In this document: positions 32,817-43,624 of the stretch, in pieces
Layout of the letters: every line of letters starts with the position of its first letter
Position numbering within the stretch: the stretch's first letter is position 1
NCBI GenBank assembly: GCA_030737875.1
Contig: CM060926.1
Location: forward strand, 163,257,579-163,321,578
From: Allium sativum
Taxonomy: Eukaryota; Streptophyta; Magnoliopsida; Asparagales; Amaryllidaceae
Reading direction: 5' to 3'
DNA length: 64,000 nt
Notes under the pieces: model-generated
Told to the model about the DNA's origin: nothing
Database searches by the model: none
Seen by the model: the letters and a program-made list of their open reading frames with translations, nothing else
Program-made: the position numbers and the translations under genes

Positions 32817-33921
32817 GTGCCTAGACCTAACCTAATTCATAAACATTTCTTTTTGACGTCTCAATGCTGTTGGACTCTCAACTCTCTTAGCTGCCGCCTC
32901 TAAAACCTAAATCAAATTAAGGGTTCTTTGAAAAATCGAGTTTAGAATTCAAGTAGAGATTCAAAGATTGATTCAATGACTTCAACAATTATTTTCTAAG
33001 AATCAAATCTAATCGATAATCTACGTCAAGGGATAGCTATTCAGTTTCAGAAAATAGATCTTAGAAAACAAGCTGTCCTTTTTGTTTGTAAGTTCAGTTA
33101 TTTTTAGATTTGAACGCCTAAATCTAGTCTTGACATGTAATGAGATGGAATTGAGACTATGCTTGATTCTAAGTTTTTCTTTTTCTTCTATTCTTATACT
33201 CATGATGTCGTTATCATCAGTTCATCTTGTTGTACATCCATTTTTTTTATATTCGTGATGATGTTCTTATCAAGTCTTAGCCTTCATGCCTATTTTCTCT
33301 TTATACAACTTCTATCTCCCCCTATTTATTTTCTTTTATTGAACCTGGATTAACTTCGAACCTAAGCTGAAAACGCGGGTTTCGGACGTTGGAATAAGGG
33401 GAATGTTGGGTATCGCATATTTGGGTAAGTATATGGGCATAACATATTTGGTGGAATTATTGGGCATAATTAGTGATGGATACGGGAAAGTATTATTATA
33501 ATTGCAAGTTGGGTATATTGGCATGTAAATTAATATTTGGGTATATGTAAATTGGCATATAAATCAAGTTTTGGGGTATAACTATTATTGTAGCGAACTT
33601 GGGGTAAATTGAAATATTAAATCTAGATTCGGCGCAAACTATAAATTGAAATATAAATCTAGATCTGGACATAACCATGGGTTAGGACGCCAAGCCTAAT
33701 ATTGTGATTTTTGGCATGACTGTTAAGATGAAATTTGGGTTAATTTGACATGAATCGTGGGACATGTAATTTGACACTATTGGCATAACTTGAACATGAA
33801 CATGCTTGTAAAGTAGATAAACTACCATACGACACCTAAAACTTATATGAATTGGAAATTGGCATATGACACCTAGAATTGACATGAACTGTTAATTGAT
33901 TAAAGTTGAAACATGGCTAAC

Positions 33922-34119
33922 TCGAGGTTGGGTTGAGTTTGTGGTGTAAGGCTGCCCGGAACCGCCCGGCACATCCAGCGACCACAAACAATAGGTTCCA
34001 ATGTCAGAAGTTAGCCATAACGTGCTCGAACCCGAGGTTAGACTGAGTTGTGGTGTAAGCCTGCCCAGAACCGACCGACACGTCCAGCAACCACAACAAC
34101 AGTTCTAATGTGAGAGGTT
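33922..34119 (+). repeat. Hairpin pair, element 3 right LTR
   Basis: Units 33922-34010 and 34031-34119. Unit 1 arms TTGG/CCAA and GTTTGTGGT/ACCACAAAC are fully complementary. Unit 2: TTAGAC with a decayed TTCTAA, and GTTGTGGT/ACCACAAC. Confidence 0.7.
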
Positions 34120-34174
34120 GGGTGCATTAATAATTAATTAATGCTGATGACATGGGCTAAATATGATGGGGTTA

Positions 34175-34945
34175 AGTTAACAATTCTTAACTGAATTTGA
34201 CATGAGGTTTGGGTGGTTAAGTTAAATGGACAAGGAACACTTAACCAATATTACTTGATTTGTGGTAAGGTTAAGTAATTAGGAAACACTTAGCCAATAT
34301 GACTTGATTTGTGGTAAGGTTAAGTAATAAGGAACACTTATCCAATATGACTTGATTTGTGGTAAGGTTAAGTTAAACAAGAGGGAAACACTTAACCAAT
34401 ATAAGTTGATTTGTGGTAGGGTTAAGTTAACACAAGAAGGTAACACTTAACCAAAGTAACATGACAAGAAGATGGGTTAAGTTAACTTGAATTGATTTAT
34501 GACACTTAACCAACACAACATGATGGACACGTGAGGTTAAGTTAATAAGAAACACTTAACCAACATGACATGGTGAATAGGTTGGTTAAGTTTACATGAA
34601 TGGACAACGCTTAACCAATACTACACGAACAAAGCGGGTAGGGTTAAGACAAGCTTAACCAACAATACTTATAGACTTGATCGGTGGGAGGTTAAGTACA
34701 AGTCGAGTTGGGTGGGTAATATTAGTAAATATAGGCCCACACACTTTACCATTAAATAAACATGCTTGAATCAGTGGAAGGTTAAGTACATATCGGGTTG
34801 GTGGGTAATATTAGTAAATATAGGCCCACAAACTTAACCATTAAATAAACATGCTTGGATCTGTGGGAGGGTTAAGTACATCTCGTGTAGGTGGGTAATA
34901 TTGTAAAAATAGGCCCACAAACTTAACCAATAAGAAACCCTAGTA
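34175..34945. repeat. GGTTAAGT/ACTTAACC repeat array, element 3 right LTR
   Basis: Counterpart of 28390-29150, with similar unit number and order. Confidence 0.75.
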
Positions 34946-36079
34946 GAGGGGACCCATTTCAGCAGTAACCCGCATAGATGTATCGCGGCACCCTGAACTA
35001 GGCAGGGTGGTGCACGATTACTGGGCTGATTATAAGCGGTCAAAATAGAGGCAGGTGGTGCGGCAGTGTAGGTCTCAATGGAGTATGGGCGTGCACGAGC
35101 TCCGTAATGGGAAAAACAGGCACTGGGCATTAGTAGTATACACTATGCATCATGAATCGTGTCGGGTCGCTATCATCGGGATTGATACGCCTTATGGTAG
35201 GACCAACATAGGGTATCTACACGTAAGAGAGGGCCGATTGACACTTACACATCGAACATTAGTACAAGTAGAGAGTCAATCGATAAGGTAGTAAGGATAT
35301 ATCGAACATATTCATGGAAACTGGGAAAATTGAGGTGGAATCCTCATAATCGATGTACACCTGAAGGCTACCACAAATTGCGTGGATTGGGATCATGTTA
35401 TCATATTATCATTTTTATACAGATTACTAGTTGGGACACTCGTTAGGTGGTGCAGAGACGTAGAAATCGGAATAACAGGGTAGTAGTGAAGCAGAGAATA
35501 GTTATCATGCGATGTTATACTTAGTTTATCTTGCCTATTGTTTATCCTATGTCATCCTAATGTTCCTTATCATCATGCATATGTCTTTATTCAGTTAAAT
35601 TCATGTCATGTTGTTCTTGCTTGTTCATATGCTGAAAATACCTGGACTTACCAGACCTATGTCTGACCTAGTTTTATTTCGCCTCTTTTTCTTCCGTCCC
35701 CCCCAGGTTCTCAGGGAGGAAACACATCTGCTTAGCTTGGATTACTTGTTGCTTCAAGATCATCATGTATTGCTTTGGACTCAGTATCATTTCAACTATG
35801 GCTTGCTTTGCTTTATTGGGGAATAATTCAGTTGTTCTATGCTTCTTTTATAATTGAAAGTTTTTGAATCAAGACAGAATTACTATGTATTACTTTTTAT
35901 GTATGATTGAGACAGCTGTTGTAAAAGCTTGACTGAATCACATTGTTTATAAAATGACTTTATTTTGCGCTGTTTTATATTGTCTGTCTTGTAATTTATT
36001 TGCCTCTTTTACCTATAATGCTCCATCGAAGTTAAGGCATTCCCTTTGTGAGTGACCTTAATGGAGGTGGGGTGTTTCA

Positions 36080-36661
36080 TATCTCGTAGTAGTTAGGAGC
36101 GCAATCATGGTTGAATCTTTCTTACCTTATTTACCTTGTCACCTCTGTTTTGTTACAGTCATTTCTTATGTTCAGTTTATTCCTTATCCTGTTGCTTTAC
36201 TTATTATATTTTTGAAGTTACTGGACTCACCATACTTTATGTCTGACCTCATTTTGTTTTCTCCTCTTTTCTTTCTTTCCCCACCACAGGTCCTCAGGGT
36301 TGAAATTAGCGAAGCTTTGCTTGGATATCTTTTCTTGGAGTGCTTGAAGTGCTGAGAGTAATGCTACGCTCAGCTTTATCTTTTCCTTTCTTTTATGGCT
36401 ATTTGTAGTAGTGGGATTATGCTTTTATTTTATGTACTCTGATTTTTTCAAGATGGATATTATGTACTTGATCTAGTCTTTGATTTTTGATGATGTAACC
36501 CAAATTATTTGTTTTCCGCTGTAATGAATGAATTTTTAAATTTTTAAGTACTGTTTTATATTTGTCTTGTTGTGATTTTTTGTTCTATATACGCTTACAA
36601 TGCTCCATGGAAGTTAATGCTTCCCCTTAGTGAGTGATATTAATGGACGTGGGGTGTTACA
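36080..36661 (+). repeat. Element 2 right LTR, second part (with TATCT duplication 36080-36084)
   Basis: Resumes exactly where 26585 left off and runs collinear with 18888-19469 to its end GGTGTTACA at 36661. The pyrimidine tract and CAG acceptor-like site at 36270-36297 are kept. Confidence 0.9.
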
Positions 36662-36954
36662 ACTTGTGTCGACCCAGCGGGTCTCGGGTCGACACCCCAA
36701 ACGTGGTCGGTCCCGTGTTTCCTCTTCCCGCCTTCACTGTTTTAATATTTTATTTTAATTCTAGTTTAAACTGAAATCTTCTAACCTCCATAACATCTTT
36801 ATACTGTATCCGTTTTACGCAAAGTCAGATTATATCTCAAGCAAAATTCCGAGACGAACGCAATGGCGCAACCCGTTTTCCTTAATTCTTCTTCTAAAAA
36901 TTAAGTATTCTTTAATTTGTCAATTTTAATATTATAAAATTACGGGGTGTTACA
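36662..36954 (-). repeat. 5' piece of a minus-strand LTR related to element 2
   Basis: Read on the minus strand it starts TGTAACACCCCG at 36954 and follows the first ~290 bases of the element 2 LTR: AAATTAAC block, 'gagacgaacgcaatggcgc' in reverse, then GTCGAC at 36688 and 36668. It is cut at 36661 by the end of element 2, so element 2 appears to have inserted into this LTR. Its other end inserted into the 3' LTR of element 4. Confidence 0.8.
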
Positions 36955-37542
36955 ATTATTCTTCAAATTAAAATATAAAACATTCAATATTTAATTTGAA
37001 CGTACATTTCAATTTGCCGGGGCCACATAATGATTCCAAAAATTCCCGAAAAATAAATCTAACTATGTTAGGACGATACATTCCCAACCAAACTGATTTC
37101 ACCGAATTTGGAGGCCGTTTGAAAAATGACCATTTTCTGGTCGATCCAATTAGCACAATAATTGTGAAACACGTTTTCCTTTGCCACGCTCACATACTAA
37201 TTCCAAAAATTATGGAATTTTAAACTTAGCAATAATTTGACATTCCAGATCCAACAAATGTGGTTTCATCAAAAACGGATGTCGTTTGAAAAATTACTAA
37301 ATTTAAGGCCTTTATTTATATTAAATTTCATAGCGACTATTATCAAATTTCAATTCAAATTTTCAAACCATTGTGCTATTTCTAACTCCTTTTATAATTA
37401 AAATAAATATATTCATTATAAGTTTGATTTAAATAGATTTTTAGTCGTTTTTATTTAAAATAAATTATTTTAAATTTTCCATATTCATTATAATAGCCAA
37501 ATTAAGAATTTTAAATTGGTTCTGATTTTCCGGGTTGTTACA
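36955..37542 (-). repeat. Element 4 3' LTR, first ~590 bases
   Basis: The minus-strand start TGTAACAACCCGG at 37542 follows the purine tract. It matches the first ~700 bases of the element 1 LTR in order (for example 'tggcccc...aaattgaaatgtacg'). Cut at 36955. Confidence 0.85.
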
Positions 37543-37554
37543 ATCTCCCCCACT
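37543..37554 (-). other. Polypurine tract of element 4
   Basis: On the minus strand AGTGGGGGAGAT abuts the LTR start. Same tract as in element 1 (12125-12137). Confidence 0.9.
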
Positions 37555-37776
37555 AAAAAAATTTCGTCCTCGAAAAGGAACAGATCTGAAAGTTATTTAA
37601 CCAACTAACTCAACTTTCATTCTGGCTTTCATTCTTCAACTTTTTAGTTTCTAAGAATTTTCTAATTATTCAAAAATTTGTCTAACACCCTAAATTTTTG
37701 AAAAATTTCGCCATAACCTCCTTTGTACGGGGAGACCTTTAAAACCGCAACTAGCCTCACAGGGCCCTCATCAATC

Positions 37777-37988
37777 CAAAAGAAAAAGAAAATGCCAGGT
37801 GGCCAGTCTTAAGCTCATAAACATTTAAAAGAAAAAGAAAATGACAAGCGGCCAGCCTTAGGCTCATAAACATTTAAATGAAAAAGAAAATGCCAAGCGG
37901 CCAGCCTTAGGCTCATAAACATTTAAAAGAAAATGAAAATGCCAAGCGGCTAGCCTTAGGCTCATAAACATTTAAAAGAAAAAGAAAA
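37777..37988 (-). repeat. 49-bp tandem repeat, about four units
   Basis: 'ggctcataaacatttaaa' plus 'agaaaaagaaaatgccaagcgg' repeats at ~37803, 37852, 37901 and 37950, between the chromodomain and the 3' LTR. The units are nearly identical, so the expansion is recent. The rest of 37555-38397 is AT-rich UTR with no gene seen. Confidence 0.9.
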
Positions 37989-38397
37989 CTAGTAAACAAG
38001 TAACTATTTGTCGGGCAGAAAATTTTATTCCTCTTCTTAGCAGTTTATCCATAACCTGTTAAATAATGTGTATATAGACGCATCTCAATCAATTTTCAGT
38101 TCATTTTAATATTTGATTCAATTTGGATAAATTTACCTTTTATTCTCTTATTGGTTAGATTAATTACCATTTCAATGTTTTGATTAGTCAAATTAATAAT
38201 CATACAACGCAACCAGCAATCAATGAGTTGATTAACTTTTCAAATATACAATTTCTTTAAATATATATAATAAAAAACCATATTTGCTAAGATCGGATTA
38301 TATATAATTAAAACTTTTCGTCTTAGAAATGGGAACAATTGTAAAGTATGAAACAAGACGAAAATGCAAAATATTGTAAATGTACCTTGACCCGGAG

Positions 38398-38697
38398 CTA
38401 GTCAGAGATGTCCATTCTACACTCGGGATAAGCCTGATTAATGCTATCTTCTGTTTCCCCTGCACAGTCTCTAGGATCACCGCTCCACTGCACTTTGACT
38501 AAGTGTATCTTCTTGTTCCTTAGAATTCTTGTTTCTTTGCCAATAATCTTTATGGGCTCTTTTCTCACTGCTAAGCTTGGAGTAATATCCAAATCTTGTT
38601 GCGATACTTCCTCTACAATAAAGTCTGGATCATGCACATGCTTTCGAGGTTGAGACACGTGAAATACATAATGCACTCCGGGCAACCAGTTTGGCAA
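38398..38697 (-). pseudogene. pol: Integrase C-terminus with chromodomain, element 4
   Basis: Open 99-codon frame with VHYVFHVSQPRKHV (integrase tail) and the chromodomain block ETRILRNKKIHLVKVQWSG. The usual aromatic Trp near its end is replaced (CAGETED, where relatives have TWE-like sequence), which would weaken the aromatic cage. Upstream linkage to the integrase core is lost at 38697. Confidence 0.85.
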
Positions 38698-39792
38698 TTA
38701 ACTCAGTAAGCAAAACTTCCAATCTTCTCGATTATAGCAAATGGACCAATGTATTTAGGTGCCAACTTCCCTGTCTTCCCAAATCGGATTACTCCTCTCA
38801 TCGAAGAAACTTTCAAATACACATAATCACCAACAGCAAGTGCCAAATCTCTTCTTCCAGAATATGCATACCTCTACTGTCGGCTTTGAGCTGCTAGCAA
38901 TCGCTTCCTAATGAAATTAGCTTTATCAGAAGCTTCTCGAGTCATGTTGAGACCCAATACTAGTCGATTGCCTGGTTCTGCCCAACGTGCGGGAGATTTA
39001 CACGCTCTGCCATACAATGCTTCGAATGGCGACATTTGCAAGCTTGCTTGGTAATTGTTATTATACGAAAACTCAGCCAGATGCAAGTGATCTTCCCTCG
39101 ACCCACCAAAATCAAGTATACAAGCCTGCAATAAATCTTTTAATATGCGATTCACCCACTCAGTTTGGCCATCTGTTTGAGGATGATATGCAGTGATTAG
39201 ATTTAGCTTTATCCCCAGTTCTACCTGAAATGCTTCCCAAAATTTACCTGTGAAGATCGGGTCTCTATTACTAACAATACTACAGCGCACTCCATGCAGT
39301 CTGGTGATTTCTTTGTAATAAATCTGTGCCAGACTCTGAGCGTTTCTGTTCGATCTGACAGGTAAAAATGTGCGGTCCTCGTAAGATGATCTACGATCAA
39401 CCAAATGCTGTCATTTCCTTTTTTGGTCCTGGGCAAACCATTTATGAAGTCCATGGAAATTTGATCCCACTTTCTATTTGGAATGTCCAACGGTTGCAAT
39501 AATCCAGCAAGTTTCTGTTGATCGCTCTTGACTTGTTGACAGGTGGAACACCGGCTAACATAAATTGAGATGTCTCTTTTTAAAGACTTCCACCAGAATG
39601 TTCGCTTGAGTCATTATACATCTTACTCACACCAGGATGGATAATGAGCTTAGATTTATCACATTCATCTAGTATTTCCCTTCTGAGCTCAGGAATATTC
39701 GGAACACAAATTCGGCCTTTTAATCTTAGAATTCCTTTGTTATCAATCTGGAAACTTGAGAGTTCACATTCCTTGATTCCCTTGCTAATCCT
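38698..39792 (-). pseudogene. pol: Integrase core and zinc finger region, element 4
   Basis: The core is in two overlapping frames (39499-39221 and 39404-38874). It shows DQISMDFINGLPRT, LIVDHLTRTAHF, a GVRCSIVSNRDPIFTG segment in which the Asp of the usual S-D-R motif reads Asn, and DGQTEWVNRILKDL with the catalytic Glu. ALYGRACKSP follows. The zinc finger part (39500-39792) is too decayed to frame. A frameshift near 39300 and the D-to-N change indicate inactivity. Confidence 0.85.
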
Positions 39793-40400
39793 CTAAATGA
39801 ATTCATCGTCTCTCTGAAGAACAGATATCTTATCAATCAATGAAGGCGTAATGATAAGACTGGCGATGATTACATTCATTCTGTTGAGCGCATCAATAAC
39901 AACATTGGCTTTCCCCGGCGTATACAAAATATAAAGATCATATGCTGCATGGAATTCTAGCCAATGCTGCTGTCTCAAATTCAGGTCATTCCAGGTGAAC
40001 AATACTTCAATGATTTATTATCTGTGCATAGTTCGAACTTTTCACCCAATAAATAGTGCCTCCATATTTTTAAAGAAAATACAACAGCTAATAATCCAAG
40101 AGCATGAGTAGCGTATCTCTTTTCATGCGGCTTTAATTGACGGCTGGCATAAGCGACTACTTGGCCTCTCTGCATTAATGCCGCACCAACATCATCAAGA
40201 GATGCATCTGTATAGATCGTCAGATCCTGATTGCCATTGATAATTGTTAAAACTAGAGAAGTTGTCAACCTTAATTTCAATTCCAGAATAGCTCCCTCAC
40301 ATTCTGCCGTCCACTTAAACCTTGAATATTTCTTAGTAAGCTGTGTCATTGGACTAGATAACTTAGAAAAATTAACGAATTTCCGATAACAACTAGCCAA
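39793..40400 (-). pseudogene. pol: RNase H and linker region, element 4
   Basis: Frame 40400-39981 has [34 protein letters not shown] with the catalytic Asp of YTDAS kept, and [11 protein letters not shown]. The linker frame 40002-39793 overlaps it, with QQHWLEFHAAYDLYILYTPGK and a frameshift between them. Confidence 0.85.
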
Positions 40401-41148
40401 TTCAAGAAAACTTCAGACTTCTGTGGGCATAGTAGGATGTTTCCAATCTTTGATAGCTATGATTTTACTTGGATCAACAGAAATTCCTTCCTTTCATAAG
40501 ACGTGACCAAAGAGAAAATTTAACTTTTAATACATTCTTTTTGAGAATTACTAATACTTGTTCCAAATGTTTCTCATGCTCGACATTTGACTTAGAGAAG
40601 ATTAGAATATCATCAATGAAGACCAACACGAATTTATTCAAGATATCTCTAAATACTATGTTCATCAGATCGACGAAATAAGCTGGAGCATAACATAAGC
40701 TGAACGACATTACTAACCACTCATAGAATAAGTCCGGACCTCTTAATGCTGTCAAAGGAACACACTCTTCAATACGAAGCTGATGGAAACCTGTAGCTAG
40801 GTACATTCTTGAAAACACTTGTGCTCCATTCAAACGGTCCAATAAATCATCGATTCGCGACAATGGATATTTGTTCTTTAATGTCTGCTTATTCAAGTCA
40901 CGATAATCCACGCATAGCCTGAGGGTACCATCTGATTTTGGAACAAATACCACTGCAACTCCCCAATTAGAAAAACTAAGCCTGATTAGACCATTCCATA
41001 AAAGCTGTCGAGTTTGGCCACCCAAATATTCCTTTTCCTTCAGGGTCATTCTCTGAATTGGTTGCACTACTGGTCTGGCATTTGGAATTAAATCGATCCT
41101 GAATTCAATTTCTCTTTGCGGAGGTAAGCTATCGACTTCTCGAAACAC
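40401..41148 (-). pseudogene. pol: Reverse transcriptase region, element 4
   Basis: 224-codon frame (41148-40474). In order: PPQREIEFRIDLIP, LCVDYRDLNKQTLKNKYPLSRIDDL split by short spacers, YLATGFHQLRI, the position usually MPFGL reading MSFSL, AYFVDLM and the catalytic FIDDILIFSK. Best-preserved RT in the window, although the altered MSFSL motif and the broken end (LWSRLMKG) suggest inactivity. Confidence 0.88.
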
Positions 41149-41355
41149 ATCCGCATAGATCTTGACTACAGGAATCTTTTCAATAGGAGCAGGAATATTT
41201 TCTATAGAAGAAGAAGTATTTTCTATATGAGCAGGAGAAACATCAAGAGCTTACCAAAATTCTTTTCTATTTGAATTTGGACCTATACATGATATGATAA
41301 AATATCCAAGCTTTGTTTTAACTTTAACAACTCTTTCTGAACATTTAACTTTGCT

Positions 41356-41691
41356 TTAAAATTTGGTTAACCAATCCAATCCTGAAATAAGATTAAATTC
41401 GGTAAAATTCATGATGATCGAGATGGAAGGGAACCTATAACGGAAAAAAGAGACAGGCACCCCACAAATCCAACTAAGATCAAGGGAACCCCTAATCGGA
41501 TTATGGACGCTGATAGGTTCTTTGAGCCTTTTCAATTTTAAATCCAATTTCTTAACCACGTCACTTGCAATAAAGCTTCGTGACGCGCCTGTATCAAACA
41601 GTACTTTAACTGGAATATCTTTGACAGTAAGCGTTCCTTCTAAAACATCTAGCCTTACTTGACTAGCTGAGGGTGCTAGATTTTCTGCCAC
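41356..41691 (-). pseudogene. pol: Aspartic protease region, element 4
   Basis: 112-codon frame with the intact active site VLFDTGASRSFIA, a PISVHNPIRG segment and the ISGLDWL flap-side motif. A gap of ~200 bases (41149-41355) to RT holds stops. This is the only protease here with an unaltered D-T-G. Confidence 0.88.
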
Positions 41692-41826
41692 TTCATTTAC
41701 ATGTATTATTCTAGAATTCTTTAATAGCTGGCAATACTTTGCAAGATGACCAGTCTGATGGCATTGATTGCATTTTCTATTCTCTTGGAACCTCTCATCA
41801 GGTTTAAATCCTTTCTTCTTTTGCTT

Positions 41827-42546
41827 TCAATTGGATTTAGATCTATTCTTTCTTTGTTTCTTTGGAGATCTGCAATTTATCGACAAATGTCCTTGCTTAT
41901 TGCAGTTAGAGCATGTGGCAGTCGTTACTGGTTCTTTCTTAGATTTAACCCCTTTCCTATTGACCTTATGCTTCTTACTGACCTCAGGCTGTACACGTGC
42001 CTCAGGGCTATCGGTTTCAAACTTCCTTTTGGTTCTAGAAATGCCTTCCTCTCCATATTCCAAAGCACCTTGCTTATCAAGATTCTCATAGCGACAAGCC
42101 ATTTCTATCACCTCAGAAAAAGGAAGATTCACATGTGCAGTTACTGCGCTTTTGTATTACCTTTGAAGCCCGTTAATAAATCTCCGATTCTTCCTCAAAG
42201 GATCTTGAATTAGGTGTGGGCCAAAACGAGAAAGTTCATGGAATTTTTTCTGGTACTCACGAATGGTCATATCTCCTTGTTTCAAACGGTAGAACTCATC
42301 ATATATCCGCTCAACTTCTTCTAGGAGAATAAACCTTTCTTTGAACAACTCTTTAAATCTTATCCAGGTAATATCACCTTCTGGATTTTCCATAAAGATC
42401 GAATCCCACCAGATTAAAGCTTCTTCTTTAAGTGCCCAAGATGCCAGTAATCTTTTCTGATCGTCTCCCAGATTTAATCCTTGAAAAATTCTCTTAGAAG
42501 AATGCATCCATTCTTGTGTTTGAATAACAGATTCTTTGCCCGTTGT
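41827..42546 (-). pseudogene. gag: gag of element 4, second (downstream) copy, with zinc knuckle
   Basis: Frames 42555-42157 and 42132-41827. Capsid block: QEWMHSSKRIFQG, DDQKRLLASWALKEEALIWW, KERFILLEEVE, MTIREYQKKFHEL, RFINGLQ. Then a basic stretch and one CCHC zinc knuckle, CSNCNKQGHLSINC (41872-41913), which binds RNA. This copy lacks the first ~50 residues of gag and begins at a TGKESVIQTQ segment preceded by unrelated filler. Confidence 0.85.
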
Positions 42547-42713
42547 CTTACGCATATGTCACTCACTCACCCTGACATACTGAATACTAAACCGAACAAT
42601 TTAACCGTCTACCAATGGACCGAAGGTTACGTCCATATAATGGGCTTTCAGATAGAGCCTGGATCGTCAGTCTTTCGAAGTATACCGGAGTGAATGAGAG
42701 CACAGCGAAGACC
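42547..42713 (-). other. Filler of ~167 bp between the gag copies
   Basis: Unlike either flank and not recognised elsewhere in the window. It separates KRKFETD of copy 1 from TGKESV of copy 2, and looks like filler captured during the duplication. Confidence 0.65.
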
Positions 42714-43376
42714 TATCGGTTTCAAACTTCCTTTTGTTTCTAGAAGTGCCTTCCTTTTCATATTCCAAAACACCTTGCTTATCAAGATTCTTATAGCAAC
42801 AAGCCATTTCTATCATCTCAGAAAATGGAAGATTCACATGTGCAGTTACTGCACTTTTGTATTTTCTTTGAAGCCCATTAATAAATCTCCGATTCTCCCT
42901 CAAAGGATCTTGAATTAGGTGTGGGCCAAAATGAGAAATTTCATGGAATTTATTCTGGTACTCGCGAATGGTCATATCTCCTTGTTTCAGATGGTAGAAC
43001 TCATCATATAGCCGCTCAACTTCTTCTGGGAGAATAAATCTTTCTTTGAACATTTCTTTAAATCTTTCCCAAGTAATATCACCTTCTGGATTTTCCATAA
43101 CGATCGAATCCCACCAGATTAAAGCTTTTTCTTTGAGTGCCCAAGATGCCAGTAATCTTTTCTGATCGTCTCTCAGATTTAAGCCTTGAAAAATCTCTCA
43201 GAAGAATGCATCCAGGCTTGTGTTTGAATAACAGATTCTTTTCCTGTGAACGGTACTCCACCCAGATTTCGATACTTCTTTACTAGAACTTCTAGATCTG
43301 GTTCTGGTTGAGGGAGCACAATTGGCTGATTAGATTGCTGAACCATAGAATTACTTCTTCTGCTTCTGCCACTCAT
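42714..43376 (-). pseudogene. gag: gag of element 4, first (upstream) copy, N-terminus and capsid
   Basis: Starts at the Met at 43376 (MSGRSRRSN), ~240 bases after the primer site, the likely true gag start. Frames 43376-43179 and 43098-42667 cover LVKKYRNLGGVPFTGKES, AWMHSSERFF, PEGDITWERFKEMF, VERLYDEFYHLKQGD and RRFINGLQ; a frameshift near 43180 splits them. It stops after KRKFETD, before the zinc knuckle. Roughly 94 percent identical to copy 2 by eye over ~500 bases. Confidence 0.85.
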
Positions 43377-43612
43377 TTTCTACTATTTCTGCAAATAGCA
43401 GACAAAGTGTCAGGCCAACAAAAAAGATATTGTAAAGCATAGAGACATATATTTAAGTATAAATGCATCTATATGGTGTATTTTATTCTGCTATACTCAT
43501 TCTAGGACATTACTGATCTTATATATAATGACTTTCTCGCCCTAGAATACTTATGATTCTATTTCTGACGAGTTTGTTAATATGTTATATTCCCGAACTA
43601 AGGTTAACCAAT
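43377..43612 (-). other. gag leader of element 4
   Basis: About 235 bases of AT-rich untranslated leader. No other feature is seen. Confidence 0.6.
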
Positions 43613-43624
43613 GCTCTGATACCA
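43613..43624 (-). other. Primer-binding site of element 4
   Basis: The minus strand reads TGGTATCAGAGC directly after the LTR end ATCATACA (43625). The tRNA match does not extend further. Confidence 0.9.

Larger units (their letters stand above)
26586..36079 (+). mobile_element. Element 3: decayed chromovirus derivative nested in the element 2 right LTR
   Basis: Left LTR 26586-30293, mutated primer site, ~2.2 kb of collapsed interior, right LTR 32478-36079. Perfect TATCT duplications flank it. The interior keeps only short, mis-framed pieces of gag, protease, RT edge, integrase and chromodomain, so the element was probably non-autonomous or heavily deleted before or after insertion. LTR contents resemble element 6 most closely (GGTTAAGT arrays, 'ggtaccctrraattaggcagggtgg'). 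Confidence 0.9.
32478..36079 (+). repeat. Element 3 right LTR, lacking its first 61 bases
   Basis: Aligns with the left LTR from 26647 onward and ends GGTGTTTCA. The deletion joins 'cagtaga' to 'gagaagaatt' with AGA/AGAG in common, a microhomology-type junction. The rest of the modules are present. Confidence 0.88.
25202..36289 (+). other. Candidate LTR intron of element 2 (interrupted by element 3)
   Basis: Donor GTGAGTTCATG at 25202. Acceptor after 'ctcctcttttctttctttccccaccACAG' ending 36289, or the CAG at 36297. Without element 3 it would be ~1.6 kb. Same architecture in elements 3, 5, 6 and 7. Confidence 0.35.
4988..36661 (+). mobile_element. Element 2: chromovirus-type Ty3/gypsy retrotransposon interrupted by elements 1 and 3
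   Basis: Parts in order: truncated left LTR (4988-5846 and 18483-19469), primer site, gag, protease, RT, RNase H, integrase with chromodomain (19680-23988), polypurine tract (24531-24543), and right LTR (24544-26585 and 36085-36661). The left LTR lacks about the first 775 bases compared with the right, and its left edge is a junction with LTR-A, so no outer target duplication can be tested. The right edge abuts a minus-strand LTR piece. The chromodomain and the gag/pol order place it among plant chromoviruses, probably the Tekay/Del-like group (inference). All frames carry stops, so it is not autonomous now. Confidence 0.9.
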
